From assembly GCA_026261815.1 (NCBI GenBank), contig JAMPIT010000230.1:6633001-6697000 (forward strand): 64,000 bases of DNA, given 5' to 3'. Under the pieces are notes generated by a model. The model had not been told where the DNA came from, searched no databases, and saw only the letters and a list, made by a program, of their open reading frames with translations. The position numbers and the translations under genes are program-made. Shown here piece by piece: positions 1 through 11,600 of the stretch (positions within the stretch are counted from its first letter, which is position 1; each line of letters opens with the position of its first letter). This stretch comes from Monarcha castaneiventris obscurior (lineage: Eukaryota; Chordata; Aves; Passeriformes; Monarchidae).

Positions 1-2903
1 CAGAAAAATTGTCTCTCTGAAAGATATCTTCTTGCATCCCAACCAATATCAACATACACATCTGCTAACATTTGTGTTGAATAACTAGATTCACACACCT
101 GATCATCTTTCAAAAGGGCAAATGGCTTGGTTTCATCAACAATATACAAATACTTGAAAGGAAAAAAAAATTACATTTAAGATTATAGATCTGCTAAACT
201 GGTTTGGAAGCCAGCAATATAAAAATTCAATTTCTAAAATGCTCTGTGGTTTTGAAACAAAGAAATATCATTGTTGTTACCTATTTAATTTAAATAGACT
301 TTGCAACTTTATTCATGTGGGCAGGGAAATGGATTCGGACCATGGCATATGCCTGGTAAGTAAACATCTCCGAGGAAAAAAACAGGTCACCAGTGCATAA
401 AGTAGATTTGGGAACTGTTTAACTACATTTCTTCTCGATATTCATTACAGCAAAGCACCCAGGGCATCTATTTGACTTTACATTGTTTATTGCAATTTCC
501 TCTTCTGAGAGTTTTAGACCTTGACAACTGAAGCCACAGCACCAGCCCTCAAACCAAAGTCCCTGACAAAAGAGCAGTGTCCACATTTGATGTGACTGTG
601 GGATCCCAGTGAGTCTCTCAATAGTCAGTCCTGAAATGCTTCTGGGTTTTGGTCTTGACACTCAGCAGTCACAGTACCACGGCATACAGAAATCTCTTTG
701 ATAAAGACTGACTTTTTCAGTGAGTTTCATAAAGAAATAGTTCTGCACATACCAAACTATATCATGTGACATGATTGACTTTCATGACATTGTTTATGGG
801 TTTGACATAGAATAATTTTGGTAATTCTAAATTTTGTCCTTTCATCAATAGAGTATTCAGTTGCATTTTTTTTTTTTTTTTCTATTTTGTTTTATTAATG
901 AGTTTGACCTTAATTATCAGAATAAAGCTCTGGTAATTGGGATACCTCTCTGATGAATAATAATTCTCCTAAATTTAAACCCCTCTTAAGGAAAGGCACA
1001 GTAGCTAGGGAAAAAGGGTCAGTATTGTATCTCAACACAAACAAATCAAAACACTTCTGAAACTCTTTTTCCTGTATATTCTTCATCTCACTCAGGAAGG
1101 ATTTACTACATTGTCAGTGAATGAACCACTTTGCTTTCCACCAGGCAATGTTGGGCAACTGTTCATTTCCAATAATTAAATAATTTCATAACTAGAAAAC
1201 AAAAGTGCACAGGGTTTTGTAATTGCTCTTTTTCCCCAATGAGCAGAGAGGGCAAGAAAAAGGAATAAAAAGACTAACAGAACAAAAAATTAAAGACTAA
1301 GAAATGGTATACACAGATACTGTAAGATTAATATGCACAAAAGAAATTCAGTATTTCCAATAGGAAGCAGCACTTCTCATCACACCACCATAACTAGCTG
1401 GAAAAAGGCCAACTCAGGAATCACAAAAAGGGTGGAAAAGATAGGTTTCAATGATCTAAAAGCTTTCTAAGGTAGGAAAGAAAATTCAAGTGGTAAGAGA
1501 AAAGATCTGAGCATAAGTTTTATATTTTGACCTTGGCTTTTCTTGCCCATGAAGTTACATGATGCTTTTAACTTTACTGACAGTAAACTGGTGTCATACT
1601 ACTGAGATTTTATTCCCCCACACATATCTGAAAATAATCTGCAGTCATAGATGTGAATGGTCACCTGATTTAATCCTCCTGATGCCTTCTGACTATTCTT
1701 TAAATTGCTTTTTGGAGAGTGTGTTCAGATTGGGGGCTTCTAAGCCATTAATGGTTTCATGGAGCAGCTGGGATAACTCATCTTGTGTTTCTTCAGCCAC
1801 TTGGGGCAGACAAAATGAAGAAAGCAACCCCATGCAGCCTTTTACTTGCAGAGCATTTCCACAGAGGGAAGATAGAGGAAATGTGAACAGAACTGAGCAG
1901 GATATGCTCCTAAAACTCCAAATTTGTATTAAGATTCAGGATGGAAATGAGTATGCTGTAACTCGTTCCTCTGTAGACACACCAAAATATTCAGGAAAAA
2001 TCCTATTGTTTTGAAAAAAAATACAGCTTTGCATCCATGAAATTCCACCATTAAATTCAGTAAGAATTTAGCATAGACTTAAATACTGTTGCTGAATATT
2101 TAATAGATTTCCATCATTTTCCTTCCATCCTCCTCTATCCCAAATAAAATACTACACTCAGCATAATTTTCTTTATTTCACATGTCATAAAAACACTCTA
2201 GTTGAAGGATACAAGCACAAAATCTACTTTCTTCCTTGCAGAATTTAAATTTGCCATTCCACAACTTAAATTCAAGCAGGGACATATCTTTGGGAAGATA
2301 TGAAGGCATCAGCAGTGGAAAAACAGTTTTTGAATCATAATGGAATTTTTTGACTGTTGGCATTAGAAGGACTTTGGCACAAAAGTACCATATTTTATAT
2401 TCAAAAAGCACTAATTAATTCCACACAAAGCCAACAGCTCACTAGTGATACAGTTCTCTTTCTCAATTTTCTTCAAAATCTTCATGGTAAAAAAATAAGC
2501 TGGTTTCATTCAGTAGCTGCAAATATTTTTACACAACTACACAGTGTTAGTCAAACTGACAACAATTCACTCAAGTATGGCCAGCAATTTGTGACACCTG
2601 CTATTCACAGAAGAGAAAAAACCCAAACCAACAAACCATCGATTGTGGCTGCCTGGGATGCTTTCTTTCCAAACATGTCTAATTTTTACAGGTAAAAGAA
2701 TCTTCTGAGAGAGAGAAAAAAAACAATTAAATAAAACCCCCAAGTTTGCATATTTGTTGTGAATATATATTAAATACCATTAGCAGAAGGAAGGAAATTG
2801 ATTCTTGTTGAAATTTTACCAGCCAACCATTCTGCTAAAGATTTTCTCTCCCGCCTTGCATTTTTTACGTGCTGTACGAGGAGCAAAGTTTGGCATGGCA
2901 AAG
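1..2903. other. Intronic sequence, mostly unique
   Basis: AT-rich unique sequence with a T16 run at 866-881. The longest open frames (419-661 minus, 1559-2014 plus) have no recognisable domain. Apart from the candidate last exon at 1609-1799, nothing stands out. Confidence 0.5.
1609..1799 (-). other. Candidate alternative last exon in PTPRN2 intron 2
   Basis: On the minus strand a pyrimidine-rich stretch (about 1802-1827) ends in AAG at 1800-1802 and is followed by an open frame of 35 codons including the stop (TAG at 1693-1695). The first two bases (TG) join the last G of PTPRN2 exon 2 to make a Val codon, so the frame fits exon 2 exactly. The peptide starts VAEETQDEL and ends SKKQFKE; it is hydrophilic, with helix-like acidic and leucine residues, and codon choice looks coding. 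A minus-strand AATAAA lies at 1609-1614, 79 nt after the stop. Splicing from exon 2 would give a short secreted form of the RESP18 domain. I do not recognise the peptide, an open frame this short can arise by chance, and the site lies over 56 kb from exon 2. It could be a chance match. Confidence 0.22.
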
Positions 2904-2908
2904 GTAAC
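2904..2908. repeat. Left target-site duplication of the solo LTR
   Basis: gtaac directly before the LTR matches gtacc (3541-3545) directly after it in four of five positions. The mismatch fits an old insertion. Confidence 0.55.
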
Positions 2909-3540
2909 TGTCTTGGGGTGACTTTATGCTGCTGTATCCCCTATCACCTGCTCTATGCCCAGACACGAATCCTGTGCCTTTCTGTGTCTTTAAGGCACAC
3001 CCGAGAGACGGTGGGGGGAAGGCAGTGCAATTCCTTCGGTGCTGTGTTCAAAAACACAGATAACTTGTTCACTTGCTTCTCAGCTCTCAGCTTCTGCAGC
3101 AGGGAAGCGAGTGGCGTTCTCTTGCTTTTTAGCTAGCTTCTCCTTCATTAGATGAGGAAAGAGGTTTTTCTGGGACTTTGGCTTCTTCTTCTTCTTCTCT
3201 TCTGGAACTGTTCAGAACACCAGAACATCAGCAGGAGGCCCTACACAGCGGCCCGGAGGGGCCCACACCGAACCCCAGCTCTGGAGAGAGAGAGAGCAGA
3301 GCCACGCCTACAAATGACTTTGAATTTTACCAGGTTCTCTCCACAGTGAGAGGTTTTATTATTTAGCATTATTCTTTTTCTGTGCCTGCGTGCACTCTGA
3401 TTGTTAAATAAATAACTTCTTTTTCACTTTCCTCCGAGGAATTTCTTCCCGAACCTGTGGGGAGTGGCAGCTGAAACCTGCCTTCTTTGGAGGAGAATTC
3501 CTTCCAGAGCATTTGCCTTAATTTGTCTCAAACCAGGACA
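2909..3540 (+). mobile_element. Solo LTR of an avian ERVL-like endogenous retrovirus
   Basis: The 632-bp element begins TGTCTTGGGGTGAC and ends AACCAGGACA, giving the TG...CA ends of an LTR. It is flanked by an imperfect 5-bp target-site duplication (gtaac at 2904-2908, gtacc at 3541-3545); 5 bp is usual for ERVL-type elements. An AATAAA signal lies at 3407-3412, followed by the CTTTTTCACTTTCC and CCCGAACC stretches that I associate with the 3' part of songbird LTRs. It has more CpG than its surroundings. No primer-binding site follows it, no polypurine tract precedes it, and no gag/pol/env-like frame is adjacent, so it is a solo LTR. It lies antisense to PTPRN2. The family name is from memory and unsearched. 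Confidence 0.78.
3407..3412 (+). terminator. LTR polyadenylation signal AATAAA
   Basis: A canonical AATAAA sits inside the solo LTR, followed within about 15 bases by a T-rich stretch. It is antisense to PTPRN2 and so should not affect that transcript. Confidence 0.55.
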
Positions 3541-3545
3541 GTACC
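3541..3545. repeat. Right target-site duplication of the solo LTR
   Basis: gtacc directly after the LTR terminal CA pairs with gtaac at 2904-2908. Confidence 0.55.
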
Positions 3546-6500
3546 CTCGTGATCTACACATATAGAAGGAGCTATAGGAAAAATATTGACTTCAAAAGAA
3601 CTGGCTGCAGCAGAATACTAGTGAATTCGCTGCCAAGATAAAGTCAAACCTAACTTTTATTAAACGTGACTATAGCTTTTGGTCTAAGTTTCAGACATGT
3701 AAGTTCATTAGAAAATGATTTATAATGCTTTCCTCATACCTTGTCAGTTCAATTAATTCCTTGGCTGAAAAATGAAGAACACCAGACTGTGGAACTTTTT
3801 AAATTTTTTAAGATATTAAGTAATATGACAGGTCACAAACTTGAGTTGACTTATGAGACATTCCTTCATTCCACCATTAGGCCACCCTTCTGGCTATATA
3901 TTTTATTCAATTATCTATTTTTATATCTATTTAATACATGTATTATTTATGGAATTATTCCTGTAGATCAAATCAATATACAACACTGAAGTGTTCCTGC
4001 AAGAATCTGTGCTAGTTTTCTTCAATTTCTTTAGCTGGGGCTTAAGATTAAATACCCAAACTACTGAAGATCTGAAAGGCTGACTTGGATCATCATTTGG
4101 AATTTAGTTATTAAAAATATTGCAACTTGCACTGACTCACATGAACAACGGGCTTTCTCCATATGATTACTCTTTCGTGTTTACTACTTATTTACAAACA
4201 TTTCCTGTGTAAAAAGAAGATTTAACTCAGCTCAAAAATCAAAGGATAAGAGTCAAAAGATGTGGCTAGTAGGTTTTTTTCTAGCTTTCTGAAGTTTTGT
4301 CACTACGTCCAGAACAGAAGACACTGACAATATTTAGCAAGAGGCAAGTTCTGGTAAACTGCTTCCCTTCAGCTGGCTGGGATACCAACATTCTGTGAAT
4401 TTGACACATTTCCTTTGAGTCTGGTCTAAAAGCAAAAGGCACATATGAAATGGGAAAAGACAAAGGCTACAGAAGGGGAGATCAATTTATAATTATTAAT
4501 TCCATCTACCAGATTTGTATGTAATCTTTTCAGTAGAGTTGTCATTCTAGGGCTAATCTCAGAGCTGCATTGAATTTAGTCCTAGCTTGATCCAGGTATC
4601 CAGAATACACATCTACACTCAGCTCATATCCACTGCAGTTCTGTCCCAAGTGGCCAATATGCAAAGGATTCCGTGTATTATCCCGACACTACTGGCACCA
4701 GCTACATAACTCAGTCAGCTACTGGAAATCTTGTTTCATCTTCTTCACTACAATTCCAATTTCTCCCATCAATTCAGTTAACTGCTTCCACCTTAAAATG
4801 TTCTAGAAATTGTTTCTCTGAGCTGAATTTTAGCTTTTCACCAAGAATTATGATCTTTTGCAGACCTAGATATTAGCACAAGCATCCCTTTGGCAAGAGG
4901 CTGCTCTAGGGCTGGACACAAGGAGCACATGGCAGTAACACACCTTCATAGCCTGGGTATGGAATAGTCTTGCTAAGGATAACCCATGGTGCTTTGATGG
5001 ACTGGACCTGTAGAAAAATAGCCTGGAAGTTCTGGAGAATGACTACAGATGCTCTGTGTCTGCAGTGGACTGAGAACTTCTGTGCAAAGTGAGTATTTGT
5101 ATGAGGAGCCTGTCCCTGCTTCTTGGTGACAGAACTACAGATAAGCACAATCATGCCATCCATCATAATTTACAACAATTTCTTTTTATACTTTTATCTG
5201 TAACTTGCTTACTTCAGATTTTTCTACAGCTCAGTAGATCCTTGTTTTATTAAAGACAGTTCTTTGCATGACTCTCTGCTGGATAAATTTCTTCTCCCCA
5301 TTCAGTGATGCATACCCACAGCATTCCCAGTTACTGTCCTCACTGAATTCTCAAGGAAACCCAGCACCAAACCTTTCATCATCTGTAGGTTACCAAACTA
5401 TTTGCAACATAACATTTCTGATGAGGTGCTGGAAGATACGGTGGGGACACAGTTATGTGCAGACTCACTGTATGCTGTGTGCTGCAATCTAATCCATTTA
5501 CCAGCCCTGAGATCACTGACCTGCATCACCCCAACAACATTAAATGTTAAATTTTAAAAAGCCTTCAAACTTAATATAGAGGTTTTCAGACCTGGGCAAT
5601 GAACATGTGGGGCACTCAGTGAATGCAGGTCCACATTAACCTTGCAATGCTGTTGCAGCACTACCTTGGATCAATTAGGATGCTTTTATTTAAAAAGTAA
5701 ATGTGTTTGTTCCATAGCAAAGGTGTCAGTAAAGCCATAGTCTTCATTCTGTATTCTGCTTCGAAATAGAAATATTTGCAGGGTTGTTTTGTTTCTGTTA
5801 AAAGTCAAGGCATCAACAACACTCAAAACAGCCAAAAACGCTATGACAAAAATGTCTGAAGTCTTTGAAACAGATCAAAAGTACAGTGATTTGTTTGATC
5901 TAATTTGCTTTAAAAGTGAATATTGAAATATTTAACATGCTTAGCTCTCACATAAGAAACTTACTGTGCTATTTCACTCTTTCCTCTCTCTTTAGCTTTT
6001 TTTAATGTAAAAACATTACTTCAAATATGATAATCAACAGGAAGAAACAAAATTACAATTGTGCAGCTATATTCCACTTCACAGTAGCTGAATTCACTTA
6101 ACCTCATGATCAAGATGTACAGTACATCTCACTATTAGCTCTCATGTTTGTAGGCAATTAATATTCTAGCTAGGTGCACTGAGTGTGTGACTGAATTCAC
6201 AAATGATGTTATCGACAATAAAATAAATAAATCATGTTTCATACTAAGACACCACAGCTATTTTTTAGATGAAAATTATCCTTGAAAACAGACATAAAAC
6301 ATAATCAAATAGACCAAGAAAAGAATGAAATAAAATCTCAGAAGGGTTTAAGTATTTAAGATAAAAGACATATAAAGCAACTTTGGATGTAGGGGGAAAA
6401 AAAAAACCCACTTGAATAAGAATAGAGAGAAATATTGAACATGAGCAATACTTTTGTGCTTCAGAGTCTATGTTTCCTCCTTTCAGTGATCCCAGTGAAA

Positions 6501-6934
6501 CCAGTAAGAATTTATACAAATATGTACTGTAAGAGCAACAACAAAATATGCAATAAATGTAAGAGGAAAAACCCAAAGATTGCAAGTATGCTCACTATAT
6601 GATAAGGTATTTCATTAAAGAATATAATATTTTATACTGGTATTTTATGAAATTCTGTCAACAGAAATTCTGTAAAGCACTAATTACACTGGAGAACACA
6701 GAATCAATTATTTCTTACTAATAGTGTACCAATAGGTAAACATTTTCATAAACCACCAAAGAAGTCCTACCATTCATTTTTCATGCTATATATTGGAGTA
6801 CTACTATACTGCTATATTCTTTTAAAAACTTTGTCACAGTGTAAGTCCCTTCAGTACTTGTATCTCAGCCATGGAATATGCAGTCACAGTGAGATTCCAT
6901 TTTAACGCCTAAAAATTCAGTTTATAAAATTCCT
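3546..6934. other. Intronic unique sequence
   Basis: AT-rich, with no repeat family, exon or hairpin that I could recognise. The short frames here carry no recognisable motif. Confidence 0.45.
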
Positions 6935-7022
6935 CTCAGTCACTAGTGGGGTTCTGCAGAGTTCCATTTTAGGGCCAGTGCTCTTCAACATCTTCATAAA
7001 CAATTTGGATGCAGAACTTGAA
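6935..7022 (+). mobile_element. CR1 LINE fragment, reverse-transcriptase region
   Basis: About 88 bp resembles the CR1 reverse-transcriptase coding region just after the catalytic block: CACTAGTGGGGTTCTGCAG, then a stretch translating to LGPVLFNIFINNLD at about 6972-7013. The CR1 family typically reads GPVLFNIFINDLD here. The match ends abruptly on both sides, so this is a small old scrap. Confidence 0.72.
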
Positions 7023-8265
7023 GGTATATATAACAAAAAATCAACCCCATGTCTCAGACACTGCCACAGCAAGGCATTGTCACAATCTTTTCTTAGTGGC
7101 CCCAGGTGCCCTTCTTCCATAATACCCAAGTTCAGCCCAATACCAGCTTCTGCAGGGATGCAGCTGCTCAGTGAATGTGCGAAAGGAGATATTTTTTACA
7201 AGTGTCCCTCCTAGGGCTGGGATCAGTCGAATGTCATTTCCACACTGAGGAGAGGAGAACTGGACTGGCCCAGTGAAATCAGCACTTCAGTGGAAATGAC
7301 AAGTCTTACAACATTGTCCATTAATTGAATTCAGAACCTGGCAAAGGTATGGGAAAGTATTACCTTCCTCCCTACCCTTCTGAAATAATTTTGCTGGCAT
7401 TACTCTCAGAGTCAATTATCTGAGTGGGAATCACTGGACAGCTTGCTGGGAAGCTGAGAACCCACAGCCTGGACAATGCCCAGCACCTAAGCTGGTGCCC
7501 TGCCTCTGCTGTTCCCTGTTCAGGAAGAGTCTGGCCTTAGGGCAGAGCAGCATTCCAACAACAAATGTTTCCCTTTGGCTGAATTAAGCTTTAGAAATTC
7601 GCAAAGCAAATATCTGAGGATTACCTGGGTCATCACATCTCTCTGGGCACTTCATTTTACATGCTTCAGGACTACTTTTAAATATTTTAGAAAAACATTC
7701 TAGCAACAGCAGGGAAAAAAATACAAAATCCAAGTTGAAGCTAAATCATCCTTGACAATGAACCTTTTGAAAAAGAAGCACGAATTAATCCAATAATCAA
7801 TAGACACTGAAGCAGGTATTTTTCTACAAGTCTCTGCCAGAATGTTGTGGAGAACAGGAGGACTCTACAGGACTAAAAACTGCAAACAATGATGAAAGAC
7901 AGGCTGCGCTCAGACTAAGTTATCAGCAGTACTTTTCAACTTGGCACAAGAAAAATTAGTGGAAGTTTCCTAATTGGCTAAACCACATCTGCCCAACATT
8001 TTGACAGAATCAAAAAGAAGTCTGTTGCTGCCACTGTGGCTTGTTAATAGAGATCTGATAACCTGCATGATTATAAGTCAGTCATTTTTATATATGTTTC
8101 TATGGGAAGGAGCATTTTCATAAGTCTAAAACTCTAAGGTCCTGAATGACAGCTCTTTCCTGCCTGAATTATAAGCAATGGCTTCACTGATTTCACCAGG
8201 ATGCTCCTAAGTGAGCTGGGATGACAGAAGAGTACCCCACAGATATAAATAAATATTCCTGCATA

Positions 8266-8355
8266 TGATAAACAAACAAAAAACCAAAACCAAAACAAAA
8301 CTAACAAAAAAAACCCAAACCAAACCAAACCAAAAAAAAGAAAAAAGGAAAAAAT
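8266..8355. repeat. A-rich low-complexity tract (AAAAC / AAACC units)
   Basis: An irregular A-rich run of CAAAA, CCAAA and AAAC units followed by AAAAAAAGAAAAAAGG. Such tracts are common low-complexity sequence in bird genomes. It may also be the tail of an element too degraded to recognise. Confidence 0.75.
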
Positions 8356-8474
8356 TCTTTCTGGACCTGTATTTTCCCCTTCAAATGCGTACTCAGTGCA
8401 ATGCAACATCATGTCAGAGCCAAGCTCAGCCAAACCAGTACATTTATACAGCACCATGCAGGGATATTAGCTGA

Positions 8475-8640
8475 GGTCTCAGAGAGAATATAACCTCGTT
8501 AGAGCAACAGTGTGCATGGGCTAATTAGGCCTGCCTCTCAAGCAAGGCTAATTATTCCCAGTACAGCACCATACTGATACCGCTCTGCTGCTTCTGGGTT
8601 CTGGAGCTCGATTATTCAGCAGTTGCTCAGGGACCTACAC
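8475..8640. promoter_or_regulatory. Possible enhancer-like block with two TAATTA cores
   Basis: Two homeodomain-type TAATTA cores at 8522-8527 and 8549-8554, spaced 27 bp apart, each in a GCTAATTA context, lie in sequence free of recognisable repeats. PTPRN2 introns are long and could hold enhancers. Only motif content supports this; conservation was not tested. Confidence 0.22.
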
Positions 8641-11600
8641 CCCACACTGTATTCAAAATTATAAACAAATCATGAGAAATGGATGTATCCTTCTGAGATA
8701 GCAGCATGATGCACTGCACTGTCTCAATTCATCTATCAAAGACATCAAAATGAAGGATTAACATGTTTGTGCACCAAGATCTTCACTTAAGTGGGAAATT
8801 CCACCACTAGACCAACAACTGTAATACAGAACAAAGTTGGGAACAAATATCCCAGGACTGGAGTCCAGAGTGGTCACAGTCATCTCATTAGGCACATGCC
8901 ACACTCAGTAGGCCCTAAGAAACAAACAAAAATTGGTAAGCAAAGGCTAGAGAGAAGCTCCAAACTTCTGTTTTTCTTAGAAGACCAGCTTTGAGTAAAA
9001 GCTAGTGCAAAACAAGATTTCTTATTCTGGTGGCACAGTGGGTGTCAAAATTGTAACAGTGCAAACAGAGCTCCTGTGCTGTGGTACAGCAGTGAATGCA
9101 GTTAACCTAAGGAACTTCAGGATGTCTCACTACAAGTTTCAAGGCTTAGGAGCTTTTGCTTTTGCTGCTTCAGATGCTAAAGCTGAGAGCAAATCTGCAT
9201 CAACAAGAGACCTCACAGAGCCCAAACTAAAAATGACAAGAGAGCTGGGACCAGAGCCAGCTACCCTGGAAAGACGCCAGGTCCCAAGTTGAGGTGCAGA
9301 TACGGATGGGACTTTGTGCATCAGGTGGATTCAACAGACAGATCTGCACCAAACAGGGAAGAAGGAACTATCACAAAGTATAAAAGGAAATTCTAGGCTT
9401 TTACATAAAATACACATAGAGGAGTCAGCAAAATTTTTGTGCATAAGATGGAAGTTTTGTTATTTATTCAGCAGAGGAGTTTTCTTTGTACCTTAATTCA
9501 GCTATCTTATGAAAGAAAAAAATCTTTGAAATAAAAAGGTAAGGTGGGGTCTGTCACATCACCACAGAACTGCACACGTGTTGTTCTCACACATCTCTAA
9601 GAAGCAGGCTCAGGAACAAGAATGAAGACTTAATAAACTCCTCCAGGATTTGAGCCCTGCGTTGCTGACACACACTTCTGTGATAAGACTGAATTGCCAA
9701 GAGCCTTCTGTTAAAGACAGCGATTTTGTTCAGTTCTTGTTGTGATGCCAGGTAGCAGCAAATCTAGTGTTCAAAAGAAACTCTAATAGGAAATGTGAAA
9801 TAATAGAAATGTGAGGCCAGTATCAAGATTTGAAAGTACAAGTAGTATCTTCAAATGAAAATGAAAAAAAGAAAAAAAGAAAAGAAACACAGCTGCAAAC
9901 CCAGGTCTCTAAAATTCCAGTAGAATTAAACAATCAGTTTTGATGAGGGGAGCACAGGGACAAGGCAGAAAGGCACCATCAATTTAAAGTCAATTTATCT
10001 TTGTGGTTATTGGGCTGTAAATGAAGACCTCATGTCTAATAGCATAAGCAAAGAGTTCATTTGAGGTTTTACTTAATACCTGCCTTTTATAAAAGATAGT
10101 AGGCAGAAATTTGAAATCTTGGCCAATATGTAATAAAATAAGTCACAGAATATCAGGATTAATTTGGTACCACCCCCTCCTGCTGTTCTACCTGTTCATT
10201 GTAAATCTTTTTTTATCTTTTTTTTTTTTTTTTACCCATGAATGGACGACCACGCATCACACTGCCCACATCTCTCATGGCACAGTTTAGCACCCCTACC
10301 AATGCCCAACTCAGCATTTCATCTCCAGCAGAAGAGTGGCAAAAGCCATTAAGTCCAGTAGGGTTTGGACTATCGCAAATTAACACACACAGAGGCATAA
10401 AAGAGCATAAAATCTTAGACATCAGAAAACAGTGATTTAGGGAACAGAAAGAGGAGAAAACTTGTTAAAATAATTAAATCATAAAGAACATTTTAAAATC
10501 CCAGCCTATAAAAAGGTAAATACTGTTAACAACAGAACATTTCATCTTTAACATGCAGACCCATTTTCCACCTCATTTTCAGCAATGCTGGTATCTATTC
10601 TGTACCAGTTGACAAAATGCAAGGGTTTTATCCCATCCAACCTCTGCACTTATAGCCTGTTTAACATGCTAGTGCCTGATTGTTCCTGATAGAAAGATAT
10701 CCTATACCTTGCTAGAGCTGGTGATGTGCCAAGTACTCAGTGACACAGTGACAAATCGCCTTCTCGATTCCTGACAAAATACTCCCTCTGCTGTACAACG
10801 CACACTGTTACATAAAGCCCAATGCACAGCTATACATATTCAAACTATCAGCAGGTACTGGGTGTAGACAGCATTCATAAACCAGAGAAACAAATCACTC
10901 TTTCAGAATGGTCTTGTGAAAATAGAAATAACATTTGTATCCATCGAAATGGAACTTTATTTGTGGCTTAGTTTGAACGAACAGGATGAATATACTACAG
11001 TATAAACTATATGGGTGCCTAGGTCTTAAAGACTGTGGCATTCCTAAGTTACTTGGTTTTGTAGTGAATGTTAGAAAATAAAAGGTCAGATGTCCTGTTA
11101 AGACATACATAGGTCAAAATACAAATATCTAAATATAAGGAATGAAGAATGAAGGATTCAGATTAATTCAGCCACAGTTTTGTTTTGCTTTCCTTGTATT
11201 TTACTGCTTATACTATATACTCAGAATGTGCCTTGATTCAAAACTGCTCTGTGTCTACAGTTTCATTGTGCTTCTGTATGAAAGAGTAAGGTGGGCAACA
11301 AGACTGGAAAGCTTAACACTTATGGGCTGGAAGAAACATTTTGAGATGAATTTTCCATTCAGAAATGATGTGGCATAAAATACTTGGAAAACCCAAGGCT
11401 TTCAGGACACCACACCTGGACTCAGCTGTGTCAAGTGCACCCCAATGAAGACCTGTTTGTGTCAAGTAAAACCAGAGCAGCCTACAGAACTCCTGGAGTG
11501 GCATCCGTGTGCCATCCATGTCATGGAGTCTCTGTGCCAAAGAGCATGGAATGACATCTCCGAGTTTATATCACAGATCTGTTTTAATATTTAACAGGCC

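Noticed and set aside
316..354. Short ATG-containing segment (MDSDHGICL) before a GTAAGT at 355
   Set aside because: No promoter, CpG island or Kozak support, and it is antisense to PTPRN2; a single good donor is common by chance.
1559..2014. 151-codon plus-strand frame
   Set aside because: No recognisable domain and no splice or promoter context; the opposite strand has the better exon-like signal.
3080..3207. Lysine-rich open frame on the minus strand with an acceptor-like CAG, ending in TGA
   Set aside because: It lies fully inside the solo LTR at 2909-3540, whose ends and poly-A signal are on the plus strand; the lysine run is the complement of a CTT repeat in the LTR.
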